Shown here: positions 48,157-57,689 of the stretch, one piece after another
Layout of the letters: each line of letters begins with the position of its first letter
Numbering within the stretch: position 1 is the first letter of the stretch
NCBI GenBank assembly: GCA_015680685.1
Contig: MNCI01016273.1
Span: forward strand, 433,433 to 497,432
From: Gnetum montanum
Taxonomy: Eukaryota > Streptophyta > Gnetopsida > Gnetales > Gnetaceae
Direction of reading: 5' to 3'
Length of the DNA: 64,000 bases
The notes under the pieces: generated by a model
The model's input: only the letters and a program-made list of their open reading frames with translations
Databases searched by the model: none
What the model was told of the DNA's origin: nothing
Position numbers and translations under genes: made by a program

Positions 48157-49596
48157 TGAAGCACCCTAAATTTTCAAGGCATTCTTGTTTCACCAAGGTC
48201 CTAGAACTGAGGCAAACATTTTCACAAGTGTAGCCTCATGACTGTTTGGCGGAAAATGGATGCTCTGAGTTTAGACTGTCCGGTTTGGACAATTTAACTG
48301 GATAACAGTTCATTCAGAAAGCATGTTAAGGGTTGTCAATAGTGCTCAGGATCAACAAAACAGTTCAGCAAGTTTTCTAGTTAAGAATTTTGCTACGCTA
48401 TGTAGCGTAGCAAGCCTCAGAAGATAGTTGCTCAGGTGACTAAACTATTGCAAGATGAAGTGCTACACTATGCTACGCTATGTAGCGTAGCATAGCATAG
48501 CAAAGGCAAAATAGAAAGGCCCAACTTACCTAGTGATTCCAATTACACTCAGCAAGCACCCAGCCTTCAAAACTAGTTGTCTTATTCAAGTTCAAGTCCT
48601 TCAGCAAAGCTCCTTTTACTAGAAAAGTGGCGAATTAAGCAAAAAGTAAGCTATGTTGGCTGCTACACTACATAGCGTAGCATGGCATAGCGATGATGCA
48701 AGAACGACAAAAGACATCTCAAAATGCAAGATCAGCAAGTTCAAAAGCTTCACATCGCAAAGAGCAAAGGTTGCAGATTTTTAGCATGATCTTCAAACAA
48801 ACATTTACAACTTAAATGCAAATTGCAGTTAAAGCCAGCTACTACGCTATGCTATACTATGTAGCATAGCATAGCGTAGCAAACATGTAGAACTAGCCAA
48901 AACACTTCAAAGGCTTCCAGCACATGCAATTAACTCCAACACAAATTTCTTCTTCAAACTAGTGGCTACGCTATGCTACGCTACATAACGTAGCATAGCA
49001 TAGCAAGCAACTACACTACACCAACATGCTATGCTCTACAACATGTCACAGCATAGTAGGCAGTTGCGCTACATCAGTATGCTTCACTCCTTGTCTGCAT
49101 CATTGGCACACCTGATCCCAGCATCTCCAGTTCCGATAGTGTAATTGCAGCATGACAGGTTCACAACTGGCTTTGCATGTTCATGTAGTACGGACATGTC
49201 AACATCTTGTGGGTCCAGGACATGTGTCATCTAGGCCTCAGTTCTCACATCCTCTTGGCCCTATAAATACCATGACAAGCAATGCTCGAAGGGTTGGCAA
49301 ATTGGCAATTCTGGTGTTTGGCAAAAATTTTAGCTTTTGGCAATTTGGTTGGCAAACATTGGCAAAATTTAGCAATTGTTGGTTAGCAAATCTATGCAAA
49401 GGGTGGGCAAAAACAAATCCCCAGTTGGCAAATACAGTTAGCAATTTGTTAACAAAATCAACAAGTTGGCTTTGTAGCATTTCACATTATTGGCTCTTAA
49501 GTCCACGTTCAAGCACACAGTTGGCTTTCTTTGAACGTCCTGGTTACTTTTGGGATCTCTGTGTTTCCCAGTGTTGCACAATCGATTGTATCCATA
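48157..49596 (+). repeat. 3' LTR of Tat-lineage element, right end lost
   Basis: It aligns with 31447 to about 33009. In the first 245 bp I count 20-25 differences, almost all transitions, so the insertion is old. Homology stops at 49596 (TGTATCCAT), and about 210 bp of U5 seen in the 5' LTR are absent. TATAAATA is at 49262-49269. Confidence 0.85.
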
Positions 49597-50294
49597 GGTT
49601 GTGTAGGCCATGCTTGCCTATTAGGGCTACACAACCCACTATCCTTAGTCGTCCCCCACCACTTCTCTACTGTAACTGCTCGTCCATCATTACTCCCCTT
49701 CTATGACTTGCCATCACTACACATATTATCCGCCACCATCACCCATCCCTACTATTGCCTACCATGCCATTGCTAACACCCAGCACCACTTGCTACCATC
49801 TATTGTGCCTATTGTTTTTTCCCATCCCTACTATTGCCTACCATGCCACTGCTAACACCCAGCACCACTTGCTACCATCTATTGGGCCTATTGTTTTTCT
49901 CATCCCTACTATCACCTGGTGTCACATGGGCTACTCATCTACCACTGTTTGTGCCACTTGCTACTATTGCTACCAATCCATCCATCAAAACCCTTTCCTC
50001 TACATGCCATGTCATCCTTCTTGCCATACCTGCAACTATTTCTAGAGCCATCTTTCTTACTACCTACCATTTCCATCACTATCACCTACACCATTGTTGT
50101 CACTAGTGCTGCCCCAGGAGCCTACGCAGTCGCAAAAAATTATAGTAGCCCATGGAGCTCTATGGACATCATGGAAGACTGCCTTACCTAGAGCTCTACA
50201 AACACCACCCAAGGCTACCTTCCATAGAGCTTCAAGGATGCCATGGAAGGCTTTCTCTAAATAATCTTCATGGGAGGCAATTTAGATAACAATT
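49597..50294. other. Unassigned CA-rich sequence with a 79 bp tandem repeat
   Basis: It opens with a perfect 10 bp inverted repeat, GGTTGTGTAG (49597) and CTACACAACC (49627-49636). A 79 bp unit (CCCATCCCTACTATTGCC) begins at 49742 and 49821, with a partial third copy near 49900. The rest is rich in CCAT/CACC words and has open frames, but no domain. It replaces the missing LTR end and its origin is unknown. Confidence 0.5.
49742..49920 (+). repeat. 79 bp tandem repeat, two full copies and a partial one
   Basis: Unit starts at 49742 and 49821 and is nearly identical; a third, truncated copy begins near 49900. The frames open across the repeats shift relative to each other because 79 is not a multiple of three. 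Confidence 0.9.
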
Positions 50295-50355
50295 TCATAA
50301 TTGAATGTGCTCAATTTGGAGTAGTACTAGGATGGGTGACCTCTCAAGAAGTCTT
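50295..50355 (+). other. 5S rRNA-like fragment (3' half)
   Basis: 50319-50343 matches 25 consecutive bases of the plant 5S rRNA as I remember it, including TACTAGGATGGGTGACCTC. It continues AAGAAGTC for GGGAAGTC. The preceding TTGAATGTGCT fits TTAAGCGTGCT. The 5' half of 5S rRNA is not visible. Such pieces occur in Cassandra TRIM elements and 5S-derived SINEs; which applies is undecided. Confidence 0.7.
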
Positions 50356-50760
50356 AATAAACATAAAAACTTTTGAAATTTCAAATGACCATAAATTATG
50401 ACTCTAAAGTCTGTTTTCAGTGAAACAAAAATTTTTTCCAATAGATTTGAACCTTCTAGACACCATGAAATGATCATATTCAACTTACAAAAGATGAAAA
50501 GTTACTTTTTTGAGTCATTATTTAGGATTCCAAGACATGAAAAAGTCTTACAAAATTGAATATTTCCCTACATAATTAGAGTTTTTTTGGTCAATTAAGA
50601 GTTTAGGAAGAGAAAATCCATTCATGATAGTTTTCACCTCCTTTTGGGACCGATTATCTATCATAAGATCCATAAAAAGTGGCACAAAGACCAAGAAATC
50701 ACCAACTTTCTTGATTTCTTCAACCTACCAATGTTTGAATCCCAAAGAGTACATTGAAGA
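50356..50760. other. AT-rich leader before chromovirus-like gag
   Basis: No coding signal. It may be the resumed leader of the chromovirus-like element, tail of the 5S-derived element, or both. Confidence 0.35.
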
Positions 50761-51890
50761 ATGATAGAGTTTCAAGTTAATGATCAAATGGATGCCCTTG
50801 AATAACATATTAATGAAATCAAAGTTGTCTGAGAGGAACTTCATTAGTCAAACCAAGGATTCAAGATAGATATCTAAAACATTTGTGAAGAGATTATAAA
50901 TTAGCCCAAAGTTCAAAAGGAAAATTATCAAAAGTACAAGAAAATATGGATTCCTTCAGATATTTCATCAAATAGTTAAATAATCATTTGATCTAACCTT
51001 CTGACTGAAACTACTATCCACCTAAGGATCATCACCAAGATCAATTCCCACCCAACAACCAATACCAACATCAATCCCAACATTATAGAGATCAAAACCT
51101 AGATCAACTTGCCCCTAGGGATTAATATAGAAACTAGTCCCTACTTATTGGATGCTAGGATGCTAATATCCCTTCACAAGATCAAAAAATGGAACTTGAG
51201 GATGAGGGTTATTGAAATTAGTAAAATGCATCAAGAGAATCATTAACCCAAGTCCATGCCAAAAATTTATAACTAGATCATTATGACAAAGCCCTAGGAT
51301 CTAGTACCAAGGCAAAATACTGGCTTGATACCATGAATAATTACTTTGATATGTTGAACTTATCAAGCCAAGAATGTTTAGAACTAGTCTCCTTGTATTT
51401 GAGAGGACTTGTTGCAACATGGTAGAATGGACTGAGATCTCAAGGCTTGATTACAAATTGGCTCAACTTTTATCTATATTTTTAACAAAATTTGTATCAA
51501 ATTCCTTTCTCAAAGAGTGCAATATGTGATTTGATTCCTTAAGGTTAAGAAGATGATCCTTAAAAGATTACTATAAGGAATTCTTTGGCCTCTCCTAGTA
51601 AGTAAGCCACTAGGATGAGGGAGAATTGGCTTCAAAGTTTATTGGTGAACAACATGCACAAATGCATCCTTATACACCTACACATAATCCCCAAATAGTC
51701 AATGAAGCATATAGAATTGCTAAGGATTATGAGAAATCAAGTTAAGTATAAACTACTCTTCAATAAGCAACAGTAGAAGAAACACCCACCAAGAGAACTC
51801 AATCTAGATGTTTTGCTTGTGGCAAAGATCATTTCAAGTAAGATTATCCAAAATTACAAGCAAGAATACAAATAAACAATCAAACTAAGA
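50761..51890 (+). pseudogene. gag of chromovirus-like element
   Basis: A start at 50761 opens MIEFQVNDQMDALE, a helical N-terminus. Around 51270-51450 the frame reads ALGSSTKAKYWLDTMNNYF, SQECLELVSLYLRGLVATW and NGLRSQGL, the retrotransposon gag core (W-NGL motif). The zinc knuckle near 51808-51855 reads RCFACGKDHFK-DYPK, where the last Cys has become Tyr. Stops at Trp and Gln positions break it. Confidence 0.75.
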
Positions 51891-52560
51891 ATTAAAAATC
51901 CAATGTAAATATGGCCAAAGAAAAGGTTTAAAACACCAATACAGTCGTGAAGAAGATTTTAACATCAACGAAGTCAAGTTTGAAAAATTTTTAATTTACT
52001 TTACTAATTTTTGAAGGATCAATTTAGAACTAAATAATTAAATTTTTGACTAATAGTGGAGCAAGTAATAATTTTGTTTCACAAAATGTAGTTAAGTCAT
52101 TAAACTTAACTTTACCTTCTAAGAACATTGTTAGAATAGAACTTGTAAATGGAACAACCATGAGCAAGCATACCAAGTATGACTAGTATGAAGAAATTAC
52201 CTTTATCCTACAAGATATTCCTTTTGTTGGTGAACTCTTTGAATTTGTATTAGAAGATATTGATTCAATCTTATAAATGTATTTTCTGAAAAAATTTGAT
52301 ATTACTATCCACTTTGAAACCTGTGTTTTAAAAGTACCAAACACTGATAGAGTTAGGGTTCCAAGGGAGGTAGGAACAACAAAGCAAATTTTCACAATAA
52401 CTATTAAGCAAGCTAAGAGAATAGTCAAGAAGGGTGTTACTATGTTGGCCATAAAAGTAACTCAACCTCAAAATTCCTCTAACATTGAGATTTCAAAAGA
52501 ACTTGAAGAGAATAGGGATTCAGTATTTGGTGAAACTAGGGAATTACCTCAAAAAAACTA
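51891..52560 (+). pseudogene. Aspartic protease of chromovirus-like element
   Basis: The active site reads FLTNSGASNNFVSQNVV near 52043-52090. The expected D-S-G-A has become N-S-G-A, so the catalytic Asp is lost. Downstream words (ELVNGT, TFILQDIPF-like, FLKKFDITIHFETCVL) fit the second half of a Ty3 protease with linker. Confidence 0.65.
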
Positions 52561-53240
52561 TTGAACATGCCATTGATATTTTTTTTGGTATACAACTAGT
52601 TTTAAAATCCCCTTATATTTTTTCCACCTTTAGATCAAGGGAATTAAAAGTACAATTATACCAACTATTGGAAGAAGGAAAGATTTGAACTAGTGTCCCA
52701 CCTTAGGGTGCACCAATCTTATATGTCAAAAAGAAAGATGATACATTAAGATTATGCATTGATTATAAAGCATTGAATAAAGTGATGATTAAAAACACCT
52801 ATCCCTTACCTAGGATTGATGACCTAGTTGATCAACTTACTTGAGCAAGCTATTTCTATAAGATCAATTTAAAATTAGGTTACAAGAAATTAAGGATTAA
52901 AGAAAAAGGTATAGAAAAAACTGCTTTTAGAACTAGGTAATGTCATTTGAATTAACCAACGCACCTGAAACATTCATGGCATTAATGAATAATAGTTTTC
53001 AATAATACTTTGACTAATTTGTTATCGTATTTATGGATGCTATACTTGTTTACTCTAAGTCAAGAGAAGAACATGTTAAACATTTAAAAACTACAATGGA
53101 AATTCTCAAGGAACATCAATTAAAGAAAAAATTAAGAAAATGCATAATCTTTAAAGAAGAAGTATCATACTTGGGTTATATTGTATCTAAACAAGGGTTA
53201 CAAGCAAATTTAGCTAAATTTAGTATAGTTCATAAGTGAC
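52561..53240 (+). pseudogene. Reverse transcriptase of chromovirus-like element
   Basis: Readable words are [86 protein letters not shown] and FKEEVSYLGYIVSKQGL. Both catalytic aspartate sites are damaged: KINL for KIDL near 52865, and MDA for VDD at 53032-53040. Stops at several Trp/Gln positions complete the decay. Confidence 0.85.
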
Positions 53241-53359
53241 TAAAACTTAATGATGCTACAATAGTTCACAACTTCTTGGGCTTAATAGGATTTTACCACT
53301 ATTTTATAAAAGATTATTCTACTTTGGTAGCCCCCTTAACTAACCTCTTATAATAAAAA

Positions 53360-53820
53360 TGTATGTTTGAATTTGATGAAAAATGTAGGAAATATTTTCT
53401 CAGATTAAAGATGCTACTAACAATGGCTCCTATCCTAAGAATTCTAGATGAAGAAATATCACTTGAAGTATCTACAAATGCCTACGAGGTAGGAATCAGT
53501 GTAATTCTTTCACAAGAAGCTAAGGTGGTATGTTTTGAATCTTATAAATTATGAAGAACTGAGGTAAATTGCTCAACCCATGATCTAGAATTACTAGCAA
53601 TTATTCATGCTTTAAAGGTTTGAAGATACTATCTCTATGGAAAAAGATTTGCACTAAAAATAAATCATAGAATTCTCCAATATTTATAGAGACAATTCAT
53701 CTTAAACACCCAACAAAGAATGTGGGTAGAATTATTGGCTGAATATGATTTTGAAATTAAATATATTCTAGAGAAACAAAATGTAATGGATGATGCCACT
53801 AGTCGAATGTGGAACCTGAT
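53360..53820 (+). pseudogene. RNase H of chromovirus-like element
   Basis: Reads FEFDEKCRKYFLRLKMLLT, EVSTNAYEVGISVILSQEA, THDLELLAIIHALKV, RYYLYGKRFALKINHR and ILEKQNVMDDATSR. The first catalytic position is Asn (STNAY for STDAS). It directly follows the RT frame as in other Ty3 pol genes. Confidence 0.8.
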
Positions 53821-55189
53821 GATCAGTGTTGTGAAGTCCCATGGAAGAAGAAATTAAGGAACAAATAAAAATGATCCTTCAAGAAGATCCTAACCAATAT
53901 TTCTTCTAAGCCTTGTTACCAACTTTCCCTTAATGATCTATTAATGAAAGGATAGAAGATATGTATACCAAAAGGAAATTGAAGACTCAAGTTATTATCC
54001 AAACCCCATGAAGTACCATACAATGGATATCGTAGATATGTCAAAACATCAGTGATGATATGTAAGTTATATTTTTGACCTAGAATGAAGAATGATGTAT
54101 GTACATTAAAAATTCTGCAAAATATCAAAGATTTAAAGCTAAAAATAAACCAAATGAATTACTATAGCCTTTGGAATACTAAACCTAGAAATAGGAAGAT
54201 GTTACCATGGATTTCATTATGTGAATACCAGTAACCAAGAAAGGAAATGACTAAATCTTGATGGTGGTTGATCACATATCATAGATGGCTCATTTCATAA
54301 CTTTGAAATCTACAAACACAACCAAAGAAATAGTCCAAAAATTTGCATGCAAAGTATTTTGATTACATGGGTTCACAAAATCAATCATCTCTTATAGATA
54401 TCCTAAGTTCATATATGAATTTTGGTAAAAAAATTTCAAAGAACTTAGGACCCAATTGAAATTCAATATAGTGTACCACCATGAGATAGATGATCAAATA
54501 GAACATATCAACTAAATAGTAGAAGACATTCTACAAAGATACATTAGAAGTAAACCAAATACATGGGAGAATTACTTGCATTTAGCCAAATTCACCTACA
54601 ATAATAATTATCAAGGTTGTATGCATCAAACACCATTTGAGATGGTATGTGGATGAAATTACCATACACCACTAACTTGGGCAAATCCAACCTCAACAAT
54701 GAAATGAAAGGAAAAAGAAATGAAAATCATGGAAAATATCAGGTTAAAAAAATTTGCAAGCCATCCAAGACAAGTATAAAGGATATGTAGATCAACATCA
54801 ACTTAAGAATGAATTTCAAATTGAAGATCAAGTAGTGCTAAGAGTAAAATCCACCAAGAGTGTTCTTTAATTAGGAAAATATACTAAGTTATCCCCAAGA
54901 TATTGTGAATCCTTTGTCTTGGACTTTTTGTATGTGAAAGACCTAGAGAAAATGGAGAATATGAAAATGTATTTGTAATCTAGCAGGGCCATAAATGAGA
55001 AAGGACTTTAGAATAAGAGTTAAGTGTGAAAACAATATCTACATTGAGATTTCATGAGATCTACGTAGAGATATAATAGAGATGAAGACTACATGGATGA
55101 AAACAAAGACTACAAATCAAATGAAGATGTTCCAAGGACTAGCAAGAAGGCAAATTGATAGCTCTAAAGTTAGAGCTCAAAAGTTAAGA

Positions 55190-55336
55190 CATCTCCTAAA
55201 AATAGTAGATGCCTATATTCAAGAATTAACATCTCCCTATAGATGTCTCCCCAGAGACGTCCCAATTTGAAAGGAGACATCTTCCTAGAGTTGAAGCCAA
55301 ATTTAGAGAGATGTCCTAATATTAAAGGAGGCATCT
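55190..55336. repeat. AGATGTCT array in solo LTR
   Basis: Seven matches in the form AGACATC or AGATGTC, 270-420 bp from the LTR start, the same place as in the other three copia-like LTRs. Confidence 0.7.
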
Positions 55337-55640
55337 ACATTATTCAATAAATAGCCATTGCATGAATTTTGAGGTGTTTTCTAAAACTCCAAGGCTATAA
55401 GAAGACTTCAACCTCTTGGGTACTATGCAAGCATATTCAACCTCAAAGCCATCCTTATCTATCTTATGTTATTATACTTGTGTACTCGAATTATCATATC
55501 TTTTATTTGATTTATTATGGTACTGTACTTCATTGTACAAGGAATTTGTAAATTGAGTTATAATTTCTTCTTATAATTTTTATTTCTCTCTTGTAGCCCT
55601 ATGGGGTTAATGTGCTTCTTACGAGAAGGCATCTATATTG

Positions 55641-55955
55641 AGCTTATCAAGATCCTTTAGGATTGAGTGGTTTTGCAGTGTCAAAATACTCTAGAGTGAA
55701 GCTCAATTTTATAAAAGTTATGGGATCCTTGAAACCATATTCTAAGCTTATTGAGACCTTGTGGGATTGAGTTCTTTTGTAGTGATGAAACACTCCAAAG
55801 TGAAGCTCAAAGCTTGTGCAAGGTCTGATGCCCTTCAAACCACATTTTAAGCTTGTTGGGACCTTGTGGGGTTGAGAGATTTTGCAATGAAGAAACTCTC
55901 CATAGCATAGCTCATATCTTATAATGGTTGTGGTGTCCTCTAAATCAAATTTTGG
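55641..55955 (+). repeat. Internal LTR repeat of about 105 bp, three copies
   Basis: Units share AGCTTRTTGRGACCTTGTGG and CTCTAGAGTGAAGCTCA-like text. The LTRs of elements A and B have two copies. The minus-strand frame 55964-55647 is only a frame open across these repeats. Confidence 0.85.
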
Positions 55956-56070
55956 AAGAAACAAAGTCTAGAGATGTGCAAGTAATCTACCCTTTGAGTG
56001 TTGAGTACCTAAGTTTGGGAACCACATAACTCTTGTGTTTTGTGTAACAGGTATTGTTTACAATTTGGAA

Positions 56071-56283
56071 AACTTATTCATCCCCTCATTCTAAATGTTT
56101 GATCCACACTTTGAAATTTCTAAAAGAATTGACCAAGTAGGAACTTATTCATCCCCTCATTCTAAGTTCTCAATCCACACTTTGAAATTTCTAAAAGAAT
56201 TTACCAAGTAGGAACTTATTCATCCTCTCATTCTAAGTTCTTGATCCACACTTTGAAATTTCTAAAAGAATTAACCAAGTAGC
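56071..56283 (+). repeat. 71 bp tandem repeat spanning the solo-LTR right junction
   Basis: AACTTATTCATCC begins at 56071, 56142 and 56213. Each unit contains the last 38 bp of the LTR plus 33 bp of flanking integrase sequence, so the junction was triplicated after insertion. Confidence 0.9.
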
Positions 56284-56480
56284 ATATCAATTAATTTTTT
56301 CAACAAATTTAAGAATTCATCATGTTTTCTATGTAAGTCTCCTAAAGAAGTTCCATGAAAATGATGTGTCCTATGTGCTAGATTAGAAAACCTTACCCTT
56401 GTTATCCAATGCAAGCTTTGAAGTCAAACCAATTGTAATTAAGAATCATAGAATGAAGAAGCTTCATAATAAATCCAATG

Positions 56481-56734
56481 ATTAAATTGTAATCAACAAA
56501 CTTGGGAAAACATGAAGTTCATTCTCAACACTTATCTTTAACTTTTTAATCATCATCATACTGAATGATAAATTGTATTTATTACTATGTAATAACTTAT
56601 AATTAGTAATTTATAGTTTTTTTTTTTTTTTGTATATATGATAATGATGGAGTTGAAAAATGAGGAGCACAACAAGGAAGTAATTGCTAAGTATCTAGAC
56701 ATAGAGGAAGGGCTCGAAGATGAGTTAGATGCTT
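56481..56734 (+). other. 3' untranslated part of chromovirus-like element
   Basis: No domain is recognisable. A T-run at 56617-56631 is followed by an acidic frame (KYLDIEEGLEDELDA) that ends just before the polypurine tract and could be the last residues of pol. Confidence 0.4.
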
Positions 56735-56747
56735 AAGGAGGGTAGAT
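56735..56747 (+). promoter_or_regulatory. Polypurine tract of chromovirus-like element
   Basis: AAGGAGGGTAGAT sits immediately before the LTR start TGTAATGTCCC. Confidence 0.8.
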
Positions 56748-57243
56748 TGTAATGTCCCATCCCTTGTTAAAGGATGATTTATACTATTAATCATGTAATT
56801 AACCTTTAAAAGAAGGTATGCCTTGTTATGAGGAGTTGTGACTATTTATATACCCCTTGGGAATGGATTTGATCTATGACATTTAAGGTCAAGCTTCGAG
56901 GTTGTATCAACATGGAGTTGCAAAGCCAAGATTGGCAAGTGATGAAAGCTAGGGAAAGCATAATAAGAAGGGATTGGTCGTCCCTTCAACTGAATAGCCT
57001 AACTATGGTAGTTCTATATTACTTATAAGATTCTAAGTGTCATAGGAAGATAACCTACAGGATGTTATAGTGTACCAACCAAACATCAATAAAGTTTTTC
57101 CATTATTTTTCTTTTCTTCTTAATTCTATGTTCATCATTATTTTCAAAGTTATACATGAAATTGAGTTATATTTCCACGTAATGTGATGGCTTCATGCAA
57201 CAAAAAATAATATTTCATTGACATCTAGGAACAAGATGTCCTA
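56748..57243 (+). repeat. 3' LTR of chromovirus-like element
   Basis: 496 bp, aligned with 30912-31410; contains TATTTATATACCCC, a TATA-like box, near 56832. ATTTT follows at 57244-57248. Confidence 0.85.
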
Positions 57244-57248
57244 ATTTT

Positions 57249-57689
57249 CTTCAAACTAAATATGGCTTTTTGTAATTTTTCAAAGCCTAGAGTGTTTCAA
57301 GGGCCATAACGTCCTTAACACTAGCCCATTTTCATCCATTATTTGATCCTCAAGCTTCTAAAGGTACCCTCTACATCATAGGGGCATCAGACACTAAGGT
57401 TTTAATCAAATAATTTTAAGAAATTTTTCTAACACCTCATAGATAAGGTATTAAAATAAGATATTAAAATAATTATTCAAAAATTTAAAACCAACAATCA
57501 ACCTTCGTGAAAATAAATTTAAAATAATAATATAATATTATCATACACCTATAACTACTAAATAAGAACTTAACGATAACCTTTCAACTTTCAAACAATA
57601 AACTTAACTCGATTGAATAGTGGACGGTATCTAAATTAAAAATGATTATATCTAAATGTGATCGCAAATGACACCAAAGCAAGGACTAC
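57249..57689. other. AT-rich spacer, nothing recognised
   Basis: By position this is the other half of the spacer between Athila-like integrase and 3' ORF, interrupted by the chromovirus-like element. No coding signal. Confidence 0.4.

Larger units (their letters stand above)
31447..49596 (+). mobile_element. Tat-lineage Ty3 retrotransposon carrying an antisense spliced gene
   Basis: The LTRs (31447 on; 48157 on) align over more than 1.4 kb and both carry a TATAAATA box. The plus strand encodes gag (33741-36099), protease (36380-36952), RT with intact YMDD, RNase H, a second RNase H (LHFDGAS near 44625) and integrase ending at 46374. The second, archaeal-type RNase H is a mark of the Tat clade (Ogre, Retand and relatives). 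Between protease and RT lies a 5.9 kb block with a multi-exon gene on the opposite strand. A further antisense block lies between integrase and the 3' LTR. TAAACTAGCA minisatellites separate the blocks. The 3' LTR stops about 210 bp short of the 5' LTR, so the right edge is truncated. Confidence 0.8.
54917..56108 (+). repeat. Solo copia-like LTR inside chromovirus integrase
   Basis: 1192 bp, start TCTTGGACTTTTTGTATGTG (family TGTGGACCTTTTGGTATGTC), end GATCCACA. CTTTG flanks it at 54912-54916 and 56109-56113. It carries an AGATGTCT array near 55190-55336 and three internal repeats of about 105 bp (starting near 55641, 55745 and 55850). No internal copia sequence follows, so it is a solo LTR. 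Confidence 0.9.
53900..56480 (+). pseudogene. Integrase of chromovirus-like element, split by a solo LTR
   Basis: Zinc-domain remains (KYQRFKAKNKPNELL) lie near 54115-54165 and the core starts VTMDFIM near 54203. The second catalytic Asp has become Tyr (ISYRYPKF). The third, Glu, is kept in DDQIEHIN. The frame LGKYTKLSPRYCESF runs into the LTR at 54917 and resumes after it at 56109 with FEISKRINQVAYQLIF, then HHVFYVSLLKKF. The two sides join without loss once the LTR and one target copy are removed. No clear chromodomain could be read after 56480. Confidence 0.8.
30912..57243 (+). mobile_element. Chromovirus-like Ty3 element, plus strand, with two nested insertions
   Basis: LTRs lie at 30912-31410 and 56748-57243, flanked by ATTTT at 30907-30911 and 57244-57248. 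The primer site (31411 on) is tRNA-Met-like and the polypurine tract precedes 56748. Internal order is gag (50761), protease (about 52050), RT, RNase H and integrase. A Tat-lineage element beginning at 31447, 19 bp after the primer site, separates leader from gag. A solo copia-like LTR (54917-56108) splits the integrase. The integrase tail HHVFYVSLLKKF fits chromovirus-type Ty3 elements, though I see no clear chromodomain. Nested parts excluded, the element is about 7 kb. Confidence 0.8.

Noticed and set aside
49152-49706. 184-codon plus-strand open frame
   Set aside because: It lies in the Tat 3' LTR and crosses the TATA box, the TTGGCAA leader and the truncation point at 49596. The 5' LTR keeps only a short part of it.
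55647-55964. 105-codon minus-strand open frame in the solo LTR
   Set aside because: It runs across the three internal LTR repeats and translates the same unit three times. The equivalent frame in other LTRs is not kept open in the same way.
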